Source: Aphrocallistes beatrix
Lineage: Eukaryota > Porifera > Hexactinellida > Sceptrulophora > Aphrocallistidae
DNA: 64,000 bases
Direction: 5' to 3'
NCBI GenBank assembly: GCA_963281255.1
Contig: OY725501.1
Location: forward strand, 3,139,674 to 3,203,673
Position numbers and translations under genes: made by a program. The notes under the pieces are model-generated. The model did not search any database. It was not told the origin of the DNA and saw only the letters and a list, made by a program, of their open reading frames with translations. Below are positions 1-12,796 of the stretch, one piece after another (position 1 is the first letter of the stretch; each line of letters starts with the position of its first letter).

Positions 1-3000
1 TTCCATATGAGATTGATATAAACCGATGGAAGAGTATTTTCCATGAAAGCTTGTCGAATAGGATTGCGAATGAAGAAGAAAAATATGTAGGAGAACTTTT
101 CCCCGTCGTTGAGAAGATTGGTCTACCTTATACCGAATTTGTTAAACTAGATATAGACCTATCGGTGAAGGAAAAGATTGAATTGATGATTCAACGCTTC
201 TTTCAAAGTGTTATGAAGTGTTTCCAAGACCTTGTTAGGTTGCCAGCTTTCTACTTGCTAGATTTTGAGTGGGATGAAAAGTTGATTGAGAAAATAACTC
301 AGGATAGATGTGTGATAGAGGATTGCGGGTATCTTGCAACATTTCTTATTCTTCTGCTCAAAGCTCCCTTCCTTAAGACCTTCTATAAGTATAATATGCA
401 CTCTGCTATAACGCAGGAAGATATCATGAAATACTTGAACGAGATTATACAGAGTGCAAAGACGATTTCAACTCGCTGTGCCAACATTCCCTCTCAAAAG
501 TATTACAAGCACATTCCAACTATCACAGTTTTCATCGACGAGATTAATACATCCTCGTGTCTAGGTCTTTTCAAAGAGATAACTATCGATAATTCCATTG
601 ACGGTACACCGTTACCAAGTAATCTTTTCGTGATTGCTGCTTCTAACCCTCACAGGTCTGTTTCTGCTCCGATCACTAACCAATCGAAGGAACGGGATTG
701 GGTGCTAGGCTGGTACCATGTCAACCAAATACACCCGACTATGGAACTGTTGAAGTGGAACTTTGGTGCATTAAACGAAGTGCAAGAGAACGAATACATC
801 GCTAACTTAATGGCTATCACTGCTGTAAAGTTCAAATCGAAAACAGATAATTGTCGCTCGTTTGCACAAGTCCCTCAAAACGACATTAAAATTTTGAGTA
901 CTTTTATTTTCAGAGGACAGAGCCAGGTACGAGAATATGCTCGGGAGACTTTGACAAGTATTTTCAATGATAAAGCAGGAGAGAGCTTAGACAAGGAAAT
1001 TCATGATAAACACCTTGAAGAGACTAATTCTCGTGCGAAGAGCTCAGTTAGTCAGCGAGATATCAAGCGTGTATTCATTCTGATTGAGTTCCTAGGCTCC
1101 ATTATAGAGGTACCTCCTGATTTGAAAGGAGAGGAGATAAACCATTACAACATGTGCAGGAGAATCATACTCGTAGCAGTAGGGATTGTGTACTACCTCC
1201 GTCTGGATCATCAGTTCCGTAGACGGTTTAAAGCCTCCATCAATATCGACAATCTTGCAAAGTTTGAGGATATATTCGAATACGAAGTTAACAGCTTTAT
1301 CAACAAGGCAGATCTCCCGCATGGAATTGCGAAAACTCAAGGTTTGAAAGAGAATTTATTCGCAACCATTGTGTGCACGATCACTAAGATTCCGCTCATC
1401 ATTGTTGGACCTCCAGGCACCTCTAAAACCCTTTCATTCAACCTGACCGTGTCTAACCTTAACAAAGCTAAGGACTCGAAATGCTTCTATTTCCAACAGT
1501 CAAACTTTCCTTCCCTTGATGCACAGTACTATCAATGCTCTCGCAAATCAACCTCGAAAGAAATTGAAAATGTTTTCAAGCGCGCTTTGAAGAGACAAGA
1601 AGCGAATGACGAAGCAGGCATTCCAGTCAACTGCGTAGTATTTCTAGACGAGGCGGGACTACCAGAGGAACAACAGGACTCGTTGAAAGTTCTCCACTAC
1701 TTCCTGGATGCTCCCAAGGTCTCATTTGTGGCTATCTCCAACCACATCTTGGATGCGGCTAAGAGCAACAGAGCTATCAACGTATTCAGACCCTACCAAC
1801 AGGATGCAGTGAGTCTCTCCCTATTCAGTCGGGGCCTGCATTTGTCAGAATCTTGAAGATGTCATTTGTCAGAATTTCCATCACTGGCATTAGTCAGAAT
1901 GGTTTTTATCGAGTTTTGACTTTGTCAGAATAGTTTTTATTTCGTTCTGACTTTGTCAGAATGGTTTTTATCGAGTTCTGCACTTGTTAGAATGGAATTT
2001 CTAGAATTCTACTAAATGCCACGAAATTAAAATGCCACTTTCACATTCAAATGGACACTATTTCGACATAAAATGCCCCTTTTCACACCTTTATTTTACA
2101 TATTACTCTCGAAAATGCTCACTTTCGCTCTCCCATTCATTCTAAAAGAAACAAAATGCCACTCAACCACACTCCCACTAGAGTAGAACCTGACTCCCAT
2201 TCTAACAAAGACAGAACTCAATAAAAACTATTCTGACAAAGTCAGAACTCAATAAAAACTATTCTGACTAACGCCAGTAATGGAAATTCTGACAAATGGC
2301 ATCTTCAAAATTCTGATAAGTGCAGCGTCCCCATTCAGTCGATTTTATTAGCAAATTTAATCTGTTTATTTCATTGCTAGAATGACCTGTGCGAGCTAGC
2401 TCGAGGCTGTTTCCTACAGAATGAAAACTCTAAAATCCCTCCTGAACTGGAGGGCAAGCTCAAGCAGTATTGTATCGCTTATTCGCGTTTGGAATTTCAC
2501 CTCAAGTAAGTTGGAATATTCCTAAATTGACACTTTAATTTATTCGTGAAGGGATAAACTTTACTAAATTTCAGAATTTGTGGTTTGCTGGTACCGATTT
2601 AACTTAATATTCTAATATTTTAAAGGGAGATGGAACGCCATGATTTCTTCGGTATGCGAGATTTCATTCACTTTCTTAACTATCTCAACCGTCACTCAAC
2701 CCCACTGACTGGAATCAAAGAGGAATTGGTAGTGAGAGCTCTTGAAAGAAATTTCTCCGGCGTGGACAGCAAAATATTTTTCAACATTGTCCGCCATTTC
2801 GTACCAGACCAGGTATATAAAACATGTGTATGCTGAATGCCTTGTATGTATTGTAAACAAATGGATTAATTAAAGTATTAATATTTAGCACCCATATATA
2901 TGAATATCATATTGTAAACAAATCTCAAAATATGCTAGAAACTAGCTTTTAACTTTTTACATTGTTTTTTAGGTGCGTGGATTTCGAATTCTTTTTATCA

Positions 3001-6000
3001 TGGTCCTAATTTTTCGTACTTTTCTAGGAAGAGAGTCAGTTGAAGCATCTTCTCAGAAATACCGTGGACGTACTCAGGAGTAGTCTGAAGGACAAGAGCA
3101 TACGGCCTCTGAAAAAGACCGGCGAGAAACTCGTGGAGGTGCGCTTCAAACTGATAATAGACACGAGTGAGGACGACACAGTCATCCGACTTCTGTTCCG
3201 ACACAACGTGCTGGACTCTAAATCCCGACACTTCGTGTGTACTGACTTCTTAGAGGATGATGAGATGCAGAAAGTGAATCTCGTCTCCGCTATACAGAAT
3301 GCTGCGTCCCAGGGGTTGACTGTTATAATGAGTCATGGAGACGACATTTTCGAATGCTTCTACGATCTGTTCAATCAGAATTACAAGGAGATTAACGATG
3401 TGAAAACTGGAGTGAGATACTATGCAAACATTGCAATCGGGTCACATACTAAACCGTGCAGAATACATCCAGATTTCCAATGTATCGTGCACATGCACAA
3501 ATCAGAGATATCATCGGCCCCCGCCCCATTTCTCAACCGTTTTGAAAAGTTCCTAATCACTCAGGAGGATATTAAGAAAGCTACCGTCAATGGGATTCCT
3601 AAATCGATGAACAAATTAGTCATGTGTGCTATCGAAAAGGTTAGTTCAATACTTAAATATTCAGTTCGAGATACATTTGTTTATTCAATTCATTTTTAGA
3701 TCCAGCAATTCTTGAGTAACTTAGCTCCCAAGAACTTCTACAGTCAGATTCAAGACACAGTCAACTCTCTTCTCATCGAACTCTTGCCGCATCCACGTCC
3801 GGAATCTGAACAGGATTCTGCCCCTCACCTCAGCGAAATTCCAAAAGTTCCATCTTACATGACACAGCAGAGCGAATCAGAAACCTTGTTCAATGAAGAT
3901 CCTCACATCTACCTAGACCTGCTAATAGACCATCTGCGCGAAAAGTATCACTTCCAGATACTCCACCTAGCCTTGGAGGAGCGTAACACAATCGCAACCG
4001 ATATCCTCGACTATGCGTTGAATCAGGTGCCAGATGCTCAGAAAGAGTACCACATGATCAGGTCTGACCCGACCACCATCATGAGGTGGATCCCACACGC
4101 CCTAGAGCTCCTATACACCGTGGATGACCCGGATGCTGCGTTTATTGACAGTGACAGGAGACTGTTCGTTGCTAAATTGATTGTTAACTACGGGGAACGT
4201 CTTGTTGCTAGTATGATCCTACAGTTCATTATTCGTTACGTGTGCTGTCAGCTACTCAAGGTCACCATTCCTGAAACAATTACAATTAATAAGAATTTCA
4301 TCGATCCTGCATACAGAAAACACTACCTCTACTACCAATACCATTTCTCACTCAAGAACCTGATTGCATCTCATATAGAGCTGCTGGAAGAGGTGAATTG
4401 GGATCTTAGACTGCGTCCAACTAAGCTGATCTGCTTCACAACTACGAACTCGTTCCTTAATAAACTGCCTGACCTCTATCCAATGGAATATAGTGTTGGT
4501 GTTAATGAGGAGAACACCATATACGACATCAGGTCCTGTATATACGAATATCCGGAGAGAGTTTCCCTCTTCTCTCTGAGGTTTTTCCCCACTCAAGAGC
4601 ATTTCTTGCAGGAGCTGAAGAATTTCATTGACTCTAACCGTACAGTAATGGTACTCGTTGTGAACGTCCAGCTTGTATCCAAGCGTAAAATTAACTTTGT
4701 GCGGCACATGATTGAGCAGGAAGAGAGGCTGAGTAAGAATCCCAGAAAGTTTTTCGTCCTCATTCTTCACTACTCTCCAGGTATCTTCCATTCCCAGGGA
4801 TTCAATTCTGCTACTAATGAGAATAACCAGCACTGTACAGCTTCTCGCTATCCCTCTCACTTCGTACTCGGTTGGGATCATTATTACATTGATAGCGTCT
4901 CTCCTCCATCGAATATTGTGGACATTCAGGCTTGGCTGAAGCTTACTATTGATAACGTTGAAGGAGTGGAATGGAAAGAAGCATTTGTTAGCAAACTCAG
5001 AGACTCTCTGATGGAATATATCATGTTTGACATAACAAGTTTTATAAGTTTCAGAGCTAAAAAAATCGATTCGCGTACTACGATTAACTCGAAATCACAC
5101 AGTGTAACAAGACGTATTCATTTCTTGAAGAAAATATTCGAATGCACCGATATTGGAAGGATTCTGTGTGAAAAATTTGTCCACTATTGGACGCCCAAAG
5201 CCATCCAAGAGAGATTAGTAATCGCGTCTTCCGCTGTCATTTCCCGAGACTCCAACTTAAACATCAGTGACTACGTTCAAACTAATATTCGATTCCTATT
5301 CTCGCAGTACATCATCGAGATGATATTTAGGATTAACGACGATCTCAATTTGGATACTCTCTTTGAGGAAAGCCACGAGAATTCCGTGCCCGATCAAGTA
5401 GACGAGCCACACAACGTTGATAGTCCGTCAATCAGGCACATGAGTGAGTTCCGGTTCTCCGGTAATGATGAGGAAAATGTAGTCAGCATTCCAAATATTA
5501 ACAAGCAGAATTGTGCGTTGTTCGAGAAGATTCTTCTAAACTACGATTGCCTTCCAAGTATTGAAGATTTGCAGTTGGTTAACCGTAACAAGGACATGTC
5601 AGTTAATAACTTTTGTTGGAGTAGAGGGTTCCCATTTTCTAAATACATCTCACAGATAATGGAAGATATGATCGAAGGATCTCTTAAGGATCTTGCCCCC
5701 AAGTCCTTGGACACGCCAGGCCTGCGGCCTGGGACCAGTGATAAAATGACGGACTCAGATAACTCACTTCAAGATCGGCTGAAAGAGAACCTGATTCACA
5801 AACTAATGAAGATTGAGACGACTGGAAAATATAATGAAATTAGATATCCAATAATATCTATAATTCTCGACGCTTTTAGCAACGAGGAAGCTTGGAACCG
5901 ATACAAAACAGATTACATAATATCCCGATTGGAATTACAGGAAGACATGAGCAAATTCATAGCGGAATTCGCACATCTTTGGGGAATGAAGTTTAACTGT

Positions 6001-9000
6001 CCAGGACAATCTGTGATTGATCACGTCGCTTCATTCCATGTTGAAAACTACTTCAACCCGCCCGACTCCAGTCGACAGCTCTATCTGGTGCTGCATTTGC
6101 AGAAGAATGTAGAAGTAGACTTGAGTATGACGATCGAATCTGCTCATGCTGACTTCTCTGTATACATTCTCAGTACGTTACAGAAGCTGCTTGTAACGTG
6201 TGGCAATGATACAGAAAAGTGGAAAGAATGGACGCTCAACTATGAATGCCTCTCTTCTGTAAAAAACATAAGTCATAAACGTTTGCCACCATCATGTAGA
6301 GATCTCTATTTGAAACTCCATTTCCTCTATCTCAATAACTCCTGTGACCGTGTCACCTGGACATTTATTCCGAATGCGATCAGGATGTACAGTGAATATA
6401 GGAACATGGGATTCGAAGAGTCCAGTGATCTCCCTACATTCATAATGCATATACAGCACATATATAGAGAGTCCACTGATAAAGCTGCTATTCACGAGTT
6501 TCTCAGCAAGTTCTTGGACCACTACATTGACGTATACTCTCCTCTGGGTGAACAAGATTGCGATTATCTTTTGAAGTTCATTCTAAATGTGTTCACCCCA
6601 CCTTCAGATGGGTCACAGCACCCCCACGAATTCTACCATACACTCTCTTTCCAGCACTTAGAGCATCTCCTCGTTCAACTGCTTCACTCCCAGCCTACTG
6701 AAACGAATGAAATGGAGCAAGCTATTCTCCCATTCAACACACGTATGAAGGAGAAGATAGGTTGTTTAATACTGGATCGGCCGCATACATTAGATGATTC
6801 ATTGCACAGGACCATTACACCCAGTTTTTCCTCATACTTCCCACCCATCAAGAAACTTGCACCTGCTTCTAACCAACCGCCTCTATTTCTGGAAGCGTAC
6901 ATTCCTCCATACTATTACAATCCTAAAAACGAGTTTATTGAACAGGCAAACAAGAATGTAGCAAAGCACATGAGAACTGAGTTAGCACATCTCTACTATT
7001 CTGTCTGCATGAACGAGATTGAACGCCTCATGCAAGGGAGAGAGTTTGAACATATAATGCGTCTCCATGAACAGTTTTCTTTATTCCGTGAATCTCTGGA
7101 ATTGGAAGTGATTGCTCAAATCGAGAAGCAAGCTCTGTTTCAAGTCACTCTCAAAAAATACGCCTCATTTTATGATGTCAGCCAACCCTTCATTATAAAT
7201 CCTAAGGGTGTAGAGCAGTATCAGCAGAATTTCCCGGCGGTAATCGATGCTTTCCAAAAGGAGCTTTTGAACCCCGACACAGGCGGTGGTAAGAAGGGGG
7301 GACACTCATGGGTCTTGTTGTCTTGGGTGTACAAATGTTATTCAAGCAACATTGACTGTACAAAACATCTTGATAATATTCTGCATGAAAACTTGCACGG
7401 TTGGTTACGCGATTTCGACTCTAAGTTGAAGAATTCCCTGAATCAGAGTCAATCTGACTTTCCATGGATAACTACTTCATTTACTAATATTTCCAGGGCA
7501 CTAACGGGCATTCAATCTCAATCTAAACATCCCTCTGCTAAGATTTCAGAAAACCCCTCTCTTTCCAAGCTAAACGACTTCCATAACCTTTTACAGAAAG
7601 AACGTAATAATCCATCGCACCAAGCCGTTATGACGCTATGGTATGCCATCTACACGGAGCTTTTCTGTAAGTCTAAGTTCTATCCTCTTGATGATGTGAT
7701 CGCACGAGCCTTCCCTGAATTGAGTCCACAACTACAGAAGTTTATTTGCTATTTTGCGACCCCTGACCCTATGGGTCAAAAGGATCTCAAATTGATCCGC
7801 GACTTGCTTACTGAACCTTCTTGTCTACAGAAAGCAATTTTTTACTTCATCGATTACTTCCTCTCTCCAGATGGTTCGAACAGTTTCTACCACATCCTGA
7901 TATTCGATCCACTCAGCGTGATCTACCTGCCAGGCTCTCTGACACAGAAGAAGATAGGAGAAGACTGTACCGCTCGGATTGACCTGATGTGCTGTCTGAA
8001 TGAAGAGGGATTGTACTCGGCCGACTCGTTCCTTCTTGCATCAACCAACAAACATAATAGTTTCAGCCTCCAATCCTTCTACATGATTAACATGCTCAAC
8101 TACATTTCACTCCTGCTCTCCTACCTAATTCAGGACACGCTCAGGCATCCTGAAGTTCAAGCTAAACTGTTCTCTCCCAACTATAAAGCAGGTCTCGTAA
8201 GAAATCTAATTAACGACGTCAAGATGTATTGGAGACTAATGGTTGAAGTAAGCGGGGTATATGAAGAGGATATGGTGTCTGTCATTGGACACTTCTTTAC
8301 GAAAACCCCGAGTGGAAGTTCTAAAGAATATCCTAAAGTCCTTTTAGATCCTAAAGACATTAATAGTTTCGAGTTAGATGCTCACTTGAGATTTCATAAA
8401 GTAAGTTTAACACATGTCAAGCACGATTTGAGGAAAAACCCTGATTTAGCACGGAATTTGTGGACACTCAACGCTAGAATACCGCAACCAATCACAGCGA
8501 AAAGTATTCTCGCCTATATCGAGCCGAGAAATTTAGTTCAGCCGAGAAATTTAGTTCCCGAGAATGAGCACTTGAATAACTATGAAGTAGTTCGCGCCTT
8601 TATTTCCTTGAGAAAACCGCTTCGAGTCGGAGCTATGCTCCTCCCAATCGCATTGCGGCTCTACGAGATATTCCATGTTGACCTGAATTACGTCCTGGTC
8701 AAAGAGTTGGCGAGGTCTAAATCGCTGAGACAATTCGTTAAGGATGTTAGTCGGCAGCAGAGCATGCACGAGCTGAAAGTGATGGCTGACGATTTCGAGG
8801 TTTACCTCAGAGAATATCTGAATTTGAGAAGACCGAACATCAAGATAGGGAAGTTGCCGAGTCCACTCTACATGTACCATATCTTGAATTTGGATAAGAA
8901 AGGACAGGAGCCAGAAGAGCCGTCCTTGAACCTTCTTCTTACAGTCATCAAAGACATCGTAAGTTATTCAATGAGTTCGAATCTACGTGCGTGTTATCCT

Positions 9001-11431
9001 TTTATATGAACGAACATTTGTTATGGAGACATCTTAGTTGTAAAAATATCGGTCGATACACCGATAGTGTAGCTACCACACAAAAATACAAGGTGTGAAA
9101 ATGTATATATGAATATGTTAATCTTTCATGAAATGCCCTTATCCCAAATTTATAAGTGTAGAAAGCGAGTCTCCATAGTTCGCATACCTTATAACCATCT
9201 CGTTTCTATCTTGGGATACAGATATGGATTTCATACCATATATAAGGACGGTCAACTATCCAACCTTAAATGCCTCATTCCAATAGATTCACCTTCACAA
9301 CAGTCTGATAGATCTCGCCAGCAAATCCATCACTAAGAATGCGGGGAATCAGAGTGAATCATCTCCCAGCATTCTCCCCACTGAAGACTCTGCCATCTCG
9401 AACATGATCACAGACCTCACACAGAGTGAGTTGGTACAATTCAGAAACGACAGGTTGGTCCTAACACCAATGATTGATTCTACAATTAAAAGAATATTTG
9501 TGAGTAAATATTATTCCTTTCTAGTATGGCATCGTGTCGGGGGGACCCCCCACCTCCACTGACTGAGGAGAAGCTCGAGGTGTCTAAGTTCTACCGGCGG
9601 AGAGCTCCGGACAGCTTCATCGTGGTGAAGGAGATTCAGGGCGGATTCAATCTGGAAGGAATTGAGAGGGACATTATAATGACCTATATTTCACCCAAGT
9701 TTAAGTTTGACGAACTTCCGGAGAAAGAATATCACTTCCGAGTGCAGACACCTCACACGTATGTATCAGTTTACTCAAATGCCATAATTCCCAGACTTCA
9801 ATTTCACTCTCCGTTTCTATTCATAGTCAAACAGCTTCTCAATACTATAAAATCAACGTGTTCAATGATCTGCTATCAGAAGACTTCAAGGTATGCTCCC
9901 ATGTGTAACTTTATAGATTTGCTAGTGTAGTTACACATGTATTATATATTTCCATCATTTTGCACAAGTCATCTGTAAATTAAACTTGTATAATTAATTC
10001 CATCCAGAGAGCTTTGTCGGAGGATTTAACACGAGACCTGGAGTACCACTTCCACATGCTAGACTACACTAACCTCCACATCTTGCTGAAGGGGTTGCAA
10101 ACAGTGACCAGCTTCCTCATTCAGAGCCAGAACATCACTGTAAGTATAGCATTGGACCCTATTCTGCAGTGAAGTTGTTGTCTTATGATGGATTTATGCT
10201 ATTCTGAAATTCTGTTTTAGCCTGCTGATAAGGAGTGGGGAGAAATTTCGTTAGGAATGTATGCTCAAGATATAATGAATCAGGAAACTGTTGAGAAAGC
10301 GTTCATTTCATTTGACTTTAACAAGTAAGTTATGAACCACTTATACATATCCCAAGTTCACAATGATAGAAATAAGATTTTATTGTATTTTAATATTGAA
10401 CTGCTTTAATGTCTTTGAATCATGAATTTCTGGAATAATTCGTGAGAAATTTAACTTATATTTTCAGATTATCAAAGGGCCAAGCTACTATTATAGCAGA
10501 AATCAAGATTGTGAACCTATTCGAATGTTTCAAATTTTTCCATGACAAGCTGAGTTTGAAGTATTACGAATTCTGTCACCTCACTTACTCTGTGAAGAAG
10601 GCACTGCCCATTGAGGTGGAGAAACACCTGGAAGCTGTAGCACAGGAGTGTCTAGGTACTGTGTGAGATAACGAATTTAATTAGAATAGAAGAGATGAAC
10701 TGTTCAAATTTCTCTATTTCCTAGACAATCGAGTGGGATACTACGCAGACATTGAGCCGTATCGTATCTTCTTGGATGACTTGCAAGTAAAGCTTCAGTA
10801 CAAAGAGAGCTACATCATCCAGAACCCAAAGGTAGAGATAGGAATCTGACGCGATTAACGCCAATTGGAGAATATTGTATTGAGTATTCGCATTGTTTAG
10901 AGCTCTATGGATGACATTCTGAAACTCGTTCACGCGTACGACATTAAGCACAAACGTCTGATAAGCCTGCTGAATCAGAAAATTACTAATGAGCACTACG
11001 TGCACCTCATACTCAAGATTAAATCGTATGTTGCATTCACAGATATATCATCGAAATATTAGGAAATTATATTAATCATTACGAGGTTTTAGCAATTCAC
11101 ACTTTGATATTTTCAAACATTTCAATAATTTGTTTTGTTTAGAATTGTGTCTCAGCTGAAAGCTAAGCATCCCAAGCTCCAGAAGTGGGAGGAGAACGTG
11201 CACAACTTCTGGGAGCTGCACCTGCCCTATTTCTGTGAGCACACTGAAGACGACACGATCGACACTTCAGGCAACATCCTCTACCACTACAACCTGGACT
11301 TCTTCGATACTGAGATCTCCTTCTTCGAACTGCTGGAGCAGTCCAAGCCAACCAAGCGACTGCGCTCTGCGCTAGCTATGGAGACGCACGTGTACGATTT
11401 CATTCCTAAGGAGGCTAAGGAGTATCTGTGA
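1..11431 (+). CDS. RNF213: RNF213-like giant AAA+ protein, 3' part (partial at left edge)
   Basis: Fourteen exons are supported by GT-AG sites with matching phases: 3-1808 (open from base 3, no start codon), 2381-2505, 2626-2812, 3028-3639, 3700-8958, 9287-9499, about 9568-9758, 9827-9890, 10008-10139, 10221-10324, 10468-10655, 10725-10831, 10901-11025 and 11143-11431, giving about 3133 residues. The first exon holds one AAA unit's Walker B (FIDEIN, about residue 177) followed by an ASNPH sensor, then a second AAA unit with Walker A GPPGTSKT (about 468) and Walker B VVFLDEAG (about 545). Exon 3028-3639 carries the FLNRFEKF motif of the last AAA unit. The remainder follows the order of the vertebrate RNF213 E3 and C-terminal regions as I remember them, ending in the LKLVHAYDIKH segment. 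Vertebrate RNF213 is a cytosolic dynein-like ATPase and ubiquitin ligase acting on lipid droplets and intracellular bacteria. Unusually, the 1753-codon exon has no C-x2-C pair, so neither the RING nor the RZ finger is visible. The acceptor of the 9568 exon is uncertain. Confidence 0.88.
1823..2340. mobile_element. hAT-like MITE (502 bp) in an RNF213 intron
   Basis: The element occupies 1831-2332 and is flanked by a perfect 8-bp target duplication ATTCAGTC (1823-1830 and 2333-2340). The termini are imperfect inverted repeats beginning GGGG, then CTGCA and TGTCAGAAT. They continue with inverted copies of a CAGAATTTCCAT segment and several subterminal copies of a motif around TTTGTCAGAATGGTTTTTAT. 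No transposase is present. An 8-bp duplication is typical of hAT (also P) elements. The element lies wholly in the intron 1809-2380: the donor GTGAGT at 1809 precedes it, and without it the intron would be about 62 bp. Confidence 0.85.
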
Positions 11432-11602
11432 ATCAAACCAAACTGTTCTTCATCTTTTTATTCTTTTTCAGATTTTAACTTTTAAGATTGTGTAAATATG
11501 CTTGCTTCTTTTATCCTGTCTTGATATGTTTCATGTTTCTCTAATGCACTAACAATTATATTTTCTTACTAAATCCTTAAAGTTGGGAAGGAAGGAACTG
11601 TA

Positions 11603-12151
11603 TGAGGGCCGGCTGAAAGGTTCGTAGGCTAAGTATGATAGCATGACTTGTGGGATGAGACTATATGTGGGTTATTTTTCAACACAGTCCTCTTTAAGCT
11701 CCACACATTTCTTCCAACGGTACTGTAGCGTTTGGATCCCCTTAGGATATAAGTTTTCTTCCTGAGGGGTAAAAGGTCCTCAACAACGGATACCACCTCA
11801 TCATCGCTCCGATATTGCTTTCCAGCCAAATGTTATGTTCGGAATCAGATGGCAGTCAGATGGTGCCATATCAGGAGAGTATGGTGGATGGTCAATCAGT
11901 TTGAAGCCACAGTCACACATAGTATCCATGGTACTTGATAACACCGCGATGCTAAATATCGTCAATTTTTTAGAAATACTCGCTACCGTCAACTTTCAAA
12001 GTAATCCATGAACTACTAAATAAGGCCTTAAATGTAAATAAAAAATATGTTCTGTTAAAATTTGTTGAAATAAAGGTACCGGTATGCAGAATTTCATTAT
12101 TCCAGCATGACTCATTCATAGTCAACCTACGAACTTTTCAGCCGACCCTCA
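11603..12151 (-). mobile_element. Decayed mariner element with transposase fragments
   Basis: The element is bounded by inverted ends of about 28 bp (TGAGGGCCGGCTGAAAGG on the left, its near-complement on the right) and by TA at 11601-11602 and 12152-12153. On the minus strand, 11801-11992 encodes the signature HPPYSPDMAPSD, the block around the last catalytic aspartate of mariner transposases. Part of the transposase C-terminus follows in another frame at 11629-11829. At 549 bp it is far shorter than an intact mariner and is frameshifted, so it is inactive. Confidence 0.85.
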
Positions 12152-12153
12152 TA

Positions 12154-12515
12154 CTTGCATATAGCGGTATACGTATTCCAATTATATAGGTTTGCTCGTC
12201 AAATGTTAAACGGCAGAATTAATGAGTATTGTTTAACACACATGATTTCCCGAAACGCTAGTAAGCCACCTCACTTTTGAATTATCAACATTGTGAGTGA
12301 CCCATGCATGTGTCCTTTGTTTTAAAATTTAATTGAATTACTTTAATTCTGGTTTGGAATTCGTTTTTAAGTAAATAAAGGTGTTAGTTATATATGTACA
12401 TCATTTTAGAATCAGATGAAACTTGATCTTGAAAAGTAATTTCTATAAAGTACTAGTACTTGTATTTCTATGCTCATTAGTTTCAGTTATCTTTTCACAT
12501 TCACGTTAGTTAGTA
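12154..12515. other. Intergenic; left edge of the duplicated segment
   Basis: No gene is visible. From about 12273 the sequence is clearly similar to 26586 onward, upstream of the second NHL gene. This marks the left boundary of the segmental duplication. Confidence 0.7.
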
Positions 12516-12781
12516 CAGTACACCCTCGATAGTCCGAACCTCGCCAATCCGAACCCTCGCTAATCCTAACACTTAATTCTTAAAATCCGAACACCCAAAA
12601 TATAATTTTATTCGCCTCTATGCTTTGAATAAACGTATATAAACTTAAATCTATCAATAAGATTGAGAAACCTCGTTAAATAAGCAATCATAGCGTTTTC
12701 ACTAATCGGAACAAATTCACTAATCCGAAAGAATTTTTCGAACATTGGAACAGAGCTGTTCGGATTAGCGAGGGTGTACTG
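12516..12781. mobile_element. pogo/Tigger-like MITE (266 bp)
   Basis: The inverted ends begin CAGTACACCCTCG on the left and its complement on the right, each followed by a TAGTCCGAACC-like or TAATCCGAAC-like stretch. A TA duplication flanks the element (12514-12515 and 12782-12783). The homologous position upstream of the second NHL gene (TTAGTTAG-TA-TTGGTATC near 26825-26841) is an intact empty site. This proves insertion boundaries and shows the element is specific to the left copy. No coding capacity is seen. Confidence 0.9.
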
Positions 12782-12796
12782 TATTGATATTGAGTA

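Noticed and set aside
1809-2340. MITE disrupting an RNF213 coding exon
   Set aside because: The frame appears to end at 1856 inside the element, but GTGAGT at 1809 and the acceptor at 2380 restore the homologous frame, so the element is intronic.
4348-4881. 177-residue minus-strand frame inside RNF213
   Set aside because: Shadow of the large coding exon; no family resemblance.
9526-11431. Separate gene starting at an ATG at 9526
   Set aside because: The downstream small exons match the C-terminal end of RNF213 and join the upstream exons in phase; the ATG is inside an intron or exon edge.
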